Below, one piece after another: positions 6,934 to 10,035 of a stretch of DNA of 10,035 nt. Position numbers and translations under genes: made by a program. Position 1 is the stretch's first letter; every line of letters starts with the position of its first letter. The notes under the pieces are model-generated. The model was not told where the DNA came from and did not search any database. It was given only the letters and a program-made list of their open reading frames with translations. The stretch is from CAYQLT01 sp964418425. GTDB lineage: Bacteria > Bacillota > Limnochordia > Limnochordales > Geochordaceae. Location: contig CAYQLT010000080.1 in NCBI GenBank assembly GCA_964418425.1, positions 1 to 10,035 on the forward strand, written 5' to 3'.

Positions 6934-7130
6934 CACGCGGCGGCGTGTGCCGCACCTGGGCCTGAGGCAACGACAAGAGCACGGGAAAACGTTGCATGGG
7001 CAAGACGCGCGAGGGCAATCCCTCGCTGCGAGAGGCTCTGGCGGAGGCCGGTTATCCCTCGGCCCAGCACCGCCGCGGCGCCCGGCACCGGGGAACCGAA
7101 CGGGCCACGGTGGCCGCGGCCCACAGCCGT
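6934..7130 (+). pseudogene. IS110-family transposase C-terminal remnant
   Basis: Three plus-strand frames must be joined. First comes HAAACAAPGPEATT (like the HxAAWAGLxPG segment), then, after a shift near 6960-6995, GKTREGNPSLREALAEAGY, then AQHRRGARHRGTERATVAAAHS. The order SGK-TR-GN-LR-AL-EAA ... Y-RL-ARRG-KRA-VAVAHS is the C-terminal transposase_20 region of IS110/IS116/IS902 elements. The serine-containing PG..E.AGK motif is decayed and the end after AHS is lost. The N-terminal RuvC-like domain is absent. It lies on the opposite strand to the gene fragments beside it and marks the likely agent that broke up this region. The following 7131-7282 holds no gene I recognise. Confidence 0.65.
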
Positions 7131-7282
7131 AGAGGCAGCGACACCGGGTCGGGGCCGCTGCAGCGGTGGCCGTCCGAGGGCATGATGACGAGGGTCGCAG
7201 ACAGGCCGAACCTGCTGCGGCGTGGGGTCCGTCGGCCGCTCGCCGGTCTGCTGGGGAGAGCCGCTACCTGCGCGGCGCTCCG

Positions 7283-7310
7283 TGGACAGGCGGGTTCGGC
7301 GTGATAGAAT
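7283..7310 (+). promoter_or_regulatory. sigma-70-type promoter for the PAS-HD-GYP gene
   Basis: TGGACA (7283-7288) and TAGAAT (7305-7310) each have one mismatch to consensus. They are 16 bases apart, with an extended -10 TGA directly before TAGAAT. Transcription would start near 7317, leaving a leader of about 135 bases before GTG 7452. This is the best promoter match I can see in the window. Confidence 0.65.
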
Positions 7311-7451
7311 CCGGCCGGGTCGGCCTCGCTCCGGCGGATCTGTGCACAGGATCGTAGGTCACCCCGCAGGGTGGATGGCAAGACGTACGAAGCGGCAGCG
7401 GCCGCCTTGTTCGATCCGGAGGGTTGGCCTGCGTGCAAGGGGGAAATCCAT

Positions 7452-8562
7452 GTGAACGCTTCGGATCGCTCCCACCTCTTGGCTCTGGCCGCGCCCTACC
7501 TGCACCTCACGGACGCCGTGGGGGTCACCGACGAGGGCGGTGCCCTCGTGAGCTGCAACGAGCCGTTCTGCCGGCTCCTGGGTTTCCCGCAAGATCAGCT
7601 CCTCGGCAGAGGCGTCGGGACGCTTCTCAGCCCGGCGGGACGCGCGCCTCTGGGCAAGGATCTCCCGGTCGCGGTGGCAACCTTTGGAAGCGGGGGGGTA
7701 TACCGCTCTTCGCCGGCGTGACGGTTCGGACCGGATCGTTCACCTCAGCGTTACGCCGCTGGAAGCCGAAGGCAAACGGTTCGGGTACGTGGTGGTGCTC
7801 CACGATGCGACCGCGCTGGTCCAGCAGGTCATCGGCCACGAGGCGGGCCGCCCCCTGGAAGCGGGCTGGGTGCCAACGCATGAGATGGGGGTCACCGTCT
7901 TTGCGCGGCTGGTCCGGGCCCTTGCCCGGATGGCCGAAATCCGGGACCCCGACATCGAAGGCCACCTCGAACGGATGCAGCACGTCGTGCGGTGGCTGGT
8001 GGGAAGCCACGAGGCATGCGGCGCCTGGAGCCCCGAGGAGCGGGAGGGCGTCGCCCTGCTGAGCATGCTGCATGACCTCGGCAAAGTGGCCATCCCCGAG
8101 GGAATCCTCTTCAAGCCTGCCCCCCTGAGTCCGGAAGAGCGCAAGCTGATGGAGCGCCACACGGTGGTCGGCGAGGAGCTGATCCGCCGGCACCTGGAGA
8201 TTCCGGGCCTGGAGTCCTGGATCGCCCGGGCGGCCGAAATCGCCCGCTGGCACCACGAGCGCTGGGACGGAACGGGCTACCCGGACGGCTTGGCGGGGGA
8301 TGCGATTCCGCTTGCGGCCCGCATCGTGGCGCTGGTCGACGTGCTCGATGCGCTGCTGAGCCGCCGGGCCTACAAAGAGCCCTGGCCCTGGGAGAGGGCC
8401 GTCGCGTACATCCGGGAGCAGCAAGGGCGCCAGTTTGACCCGGCCGTGGTGGACACCTTCCTGAAAGTCTGCGACGCCGTACGGGCGTATTACGCATCTC
8501 GCGGCCTTGCTTTGCGGCGGCCGCCGGGAGATGGGCCTGCCGCTGCAGCGTCGCCGCGATGA
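7452..8562 (+). CDS. PAS-HD-GYP cyclic-di-GMP phosphodiesterase, frameshifted at G7
   Basis: Predicted c-di-GMP hydrolase with a sensory PAS domain; about 369 residues when the frame is repaired. The PAS domain spans about 1-115 (DAVGVTDEGGALVSCNEPFC, GFPQDQLLGR, then the closing strands IVHLSVTPLEAEG and GYVVVLHDAT). The HD-GYP domain holds HLERMQHVV, the metal pair HD (207-208 in MLHDLGKV), HHE 267-269 and DGTGYPDG, and the late FDP motif, so the catalytic set is complete. As sequenced, the first frame stops at 7719-7721. The second frame takes over at the seven-G run 7692-7698; one G fewer joins them as TFGSGG-YTALRRRDGS. GTG 7452 is preferred as the start because AAGGGGG lies eight bases ahead. 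GTG 7371 in the same frame would add 27 residues but has no spaced ribosome site. No membrane segment is seen, so it is cytoplasmic. It converges with the GGDEF-HD-GYP gene. Confidence 0.82.
7692..7698 (+). other. G7 run at the PAS-domain frame change
   Basis: The upstream frame reads AGC GGG GGG GTA and reaches a stop 21 bases later. The downstream frame, which encodes the rest of the PAS and the HD-GYP domains, needs one G fewer. The shift falls inside the PAS domain and nowhere else in the gene. Confidence 0.7.
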
Positions 8563-8680
8563 GCGGGGTGAAGGCTTCACAGGCCGGATGCGGGTTTCCC
8601 CCTCGACGACGCAGGGGCAATCCGTGACCCGCCGACTGGCCAAATCCGTGAGCCACCGGAGCGCTCAAGCCCCGGTCCGT
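8563..8680. other. convergent intergenic region between the two c-di-GMP genes
   Basis: These 118 bases separate two genes that end toward each other. Directly after the plus-strand stop is a weak hairpin (GTGAA-GGC-TTCAC, 8568-8580), and AATCCGTGA occurs twice (about 8620 and 8645). There is no stem with a T-run on either strand, so no intrinsic terminator can be supported. Confidence 0.6.
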
Positions 8681-10035
8681 TTACGGGTGGCTGACGACCG
8701 AGCCGTACCGTGCCGGGAGCGAACGTGTGACGATATCCCATACCGGCCCCACGACACGCGGGTCGAACTGGCTACCCGAACCGCGACGAAGCTCCTCCAA
8801 AGCCTCCTCCGGGGTCCGAGGCGGTCGGTAGGGGCGGGGCATGGTCATCGCGTCGTAAGCGTCGACCGTCGCCAGGATTCGGGCCAAAATCGGAATGGCC
8901 TCGCCCGACAGCCCGTCGGGGTAACCCTTGCCGTCCCACCGTTCATGGTGGTGGCGTACCGCCTGCACGGTCCGGGGATCCAGGCCGAGGTTGGCCACCA
9001 TGAACGCTCCTAACTCGGCATGCTGCCGCACCTGCCGGCGCTCCGTTTCGGATAGGGGTCCTGGCTTGTCGAGGATGCGGCGGGGCACCGCGATCTTGCC
9101 CACATCGTGGAGTAGGGCGGCCTGCCGAAGAAGCCGCAGCTCCTCCTCGTCCCGTTGGAGGACCCGACCCACCTCCGCGCCCAGGGCCGCCACCCGAACC
9201 ACGTGGTCCGCGGTCTCCCCGCCGACGGTGGCCATCACCACCAACAGCGGCCACGCCTCCGCCGGAAGGTCCTGGCGAATCTGTTCCCAACCGTCCAGGC
9301 CGGGCAGCGCAACCGCCAGGGCCACGCGATTGCACCCGCCCAGCTTGGCGCCATACAATAGCGCCCTGTCGGCGCTGCGAATCAACTCCTGCGGCGTGCG
9401 GCCATGATCCGGGTACGCGGCCACGCCGACCGAAACCGTCAGCCCGTTCTCTCCGGCCTGGTGGTCGGCCAGCTCGGCCGTCCGCTGGCGTAGCCGCTCG
9501 GCCAGGGCGGCCGCTTCTGCAGCGCCGGTATCCAGCAGGGTCACGGCAAACTCGTCGCCACCGTATCGGCAGAAGGTACCGTACGGGCGCAGTGCCTCCG
9601 CCATGCCCCTGGCGAAGCGCTGGAGCACCCGGTCTCCCCCTTCGTGGCCCAGGTTGTCGTTGATGGACTTGAAGTTGTCCAGGTCCAGCAGCAGAAGGCT
9701 GAAGCGGCCGCCTTTCTTACGGGCTCGCTCCCACGCGGCCACAACGGCCTGGTACAGCGCCCGGCGATTTCCAATCCCGGTCAGCGGGTCCGTCAGGGAC
9801 TCCCTCTGCAAAGCGTACAGCCGCCGGACCCCGAAAACCGCCACCCCGAAGGCGACACCGACCAGCCCGTTGGCCACCCAAAAGCCCAAAGACGCCATCT
9901 CGGTGACATGGTGGCCCAGGTGGGCCTGCAGGTTCGTCAGCAGGCCCCACGTCCCCAGCCCCAAAAACGCAGGCAGCGTGGGCAGTTCGAGGGCGGCGGT
10001 GAGCACCCCGACCGTATAGAGGCCCCACCAGTACG
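8681..10035 (-). CDS. membrane GGDEF-HD-GYP fusion protein, 5' end beyond the window
   Basis: A bifunctional c-di-GMP enzyme with diguanylate cyclase and phosphodiesterase modules in one chain. The frame is open to the right edge (reading YWWGLYTVG before GTG 10006), so the start lies outside and more membrane helices are likely. Residues here are counted from GTG 10006. Two hydrophobic stretches lie at about 8-25 and 40-60. The GGDEF domain runs from about 70 to 230: LTDPLTGIGNRRAL, LDLDNFKSINDNLGHEGGD and intact YGGDEF (149-153). The inhibitory I-site position is RPYG rather than RxxD, so product feedback may be lost. The HD-GYP domain follows: HD 300-301 (LLHDVGKI), HHE 353-355, DGKGYP 358-363 and a late FDP, all intact. 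It could make or degrade c-di-GMP depending on the signal. No periplasmic sensor of a known type is visible in the part present. Its 3' end faces the PAS-HD-GYP gene. Confidence 0.9.
   Translation of the reverse strand, partial: YWWGLYTVGVLTAALELPTLPAFLGLGTWGLLTNLQAHLGHHVTEMASLGFWVANGLVGVAFGVAVFGVRRLYALQRESLTDPLTGIGNRRALYQAVVAAWERARKKGGRFSLLLLDLDNFKSINDNLGHEGGDRVLQRFARGMAEALRPYGTFCRYGGDEFAVTLLDTGAAEAAALAERLRQRTAELADHQAGENGLTVSVGVAAYPDHGRTPQELIRSADRALLYGAKLGGCNRVALAVALPGLDGWEQIRQDLPAEAWPLLVVMATVGGETADHVVRVAALGAEVGRVLQRDEEELRLLRQAALLHDVGKIAVPRRILDKPGPLSETERRQVRQHAELGAFMVANLGLDPRTVQAVRHHHERWDGKGYPDGLSGEAIPILARILATVDAYDAMTMPRPYRPPRTPEEALEELRRGSGSQFDPRVVGPVWDIVTRSLPARYGSVVSHP

Noticed and set aside
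5006..7018. 670-codon reading of the nuclease frame as one protein
   Set aside because: The first 274 codons are fragments of a binding protein and a nitroreductase. The family start and a ribosome site fit TTG 6196.
7317..7451. c-di-GMP-I (GEMM) riboswitch
   Set aside because: Only scattered short matches. The GGGCAAACC and ACGCAAAGCC cores are missing, so it is not called as a feature.
8568..8580. Hairpin after the PAS-HD-GYP stop as an intrinsic terminator
   Set aside because: The stem has only five pairs with a 3-base loop and no T-run.
1..10035. CRISPR arrays, tRNA or rRNA genes
   Set aside because: No regularly spaced repeats, and no tRNA- or rRNA-like segments seen by eye on either strand.

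Overview
This is a GC-rich bacterial window. Purine-rich Shine-Dalgarno sites sit ahead of most genes. The gene content (an SbcCD-like nuclease pair and several HD-GYP proteins) would suit a high-GC member of the Bacillota such as the Limnochordia/Thermaerobacter/Symbiobacterium groups. That placement is only a guess from style. The sequence is a draft scaffold: it carries a 100-N gap, and the same 55 bases lie on both sides of the gap.

Layout: (1) Positions 1-1557 are an accessory patch. They hold a degraded transposase-like fragment, a RelE/ParE-type toxin with its antitoxin (minus strand, ATGA overlap), a palindrome at the antitoxin leader, and two direct copies of a 67-bp repeat that bracket the patch. 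(2) Positions 1558-6196 are a minus-strand operon of three tightly packed genes: an SbcD-like metallophosphoesterase, an SbcC/Rad50-like ATPase (940 aa once the gap is collapsed), and a small unrecognised gene that now needs two compensating frameshifts. (3) Positions 6197-7280 are a gene graveyard. They hold fragments of a nitroreductase and of an oligopeptide-binding protein on the minus strand, an IS110-type transposase C-terminus on the plus strand, and a perfect GC-rich hairpin. (4) Positions 7283-10035 hold two convergent cyclic-di-GMP genes: a PAS-HD-GYP protein (plus strand, frameshifted at a run of seven Gs, with a good promoter) and a membrane GGDEF-HD-GYP protein (minus strand, running off the right edge).

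How the parts fit: the SbcD-like nuclease and SbcC-like ATPase should form one DNA-end-processing complex. The ATPase lacks the CxxC zinc hook and instead has a beta-rich segment mid-coil. The two c-di-GMP proteins would tune second-messenger turnover, one through a PAS sensor and the other as a synthesis/hydrolysis fusion whose inhibitory RxxD site is degenerate. The only two runs of seven G/C that I find in the window both fall exactly where a gene changes frame. That points to either systematic homopolymer error or poly-G slippage.
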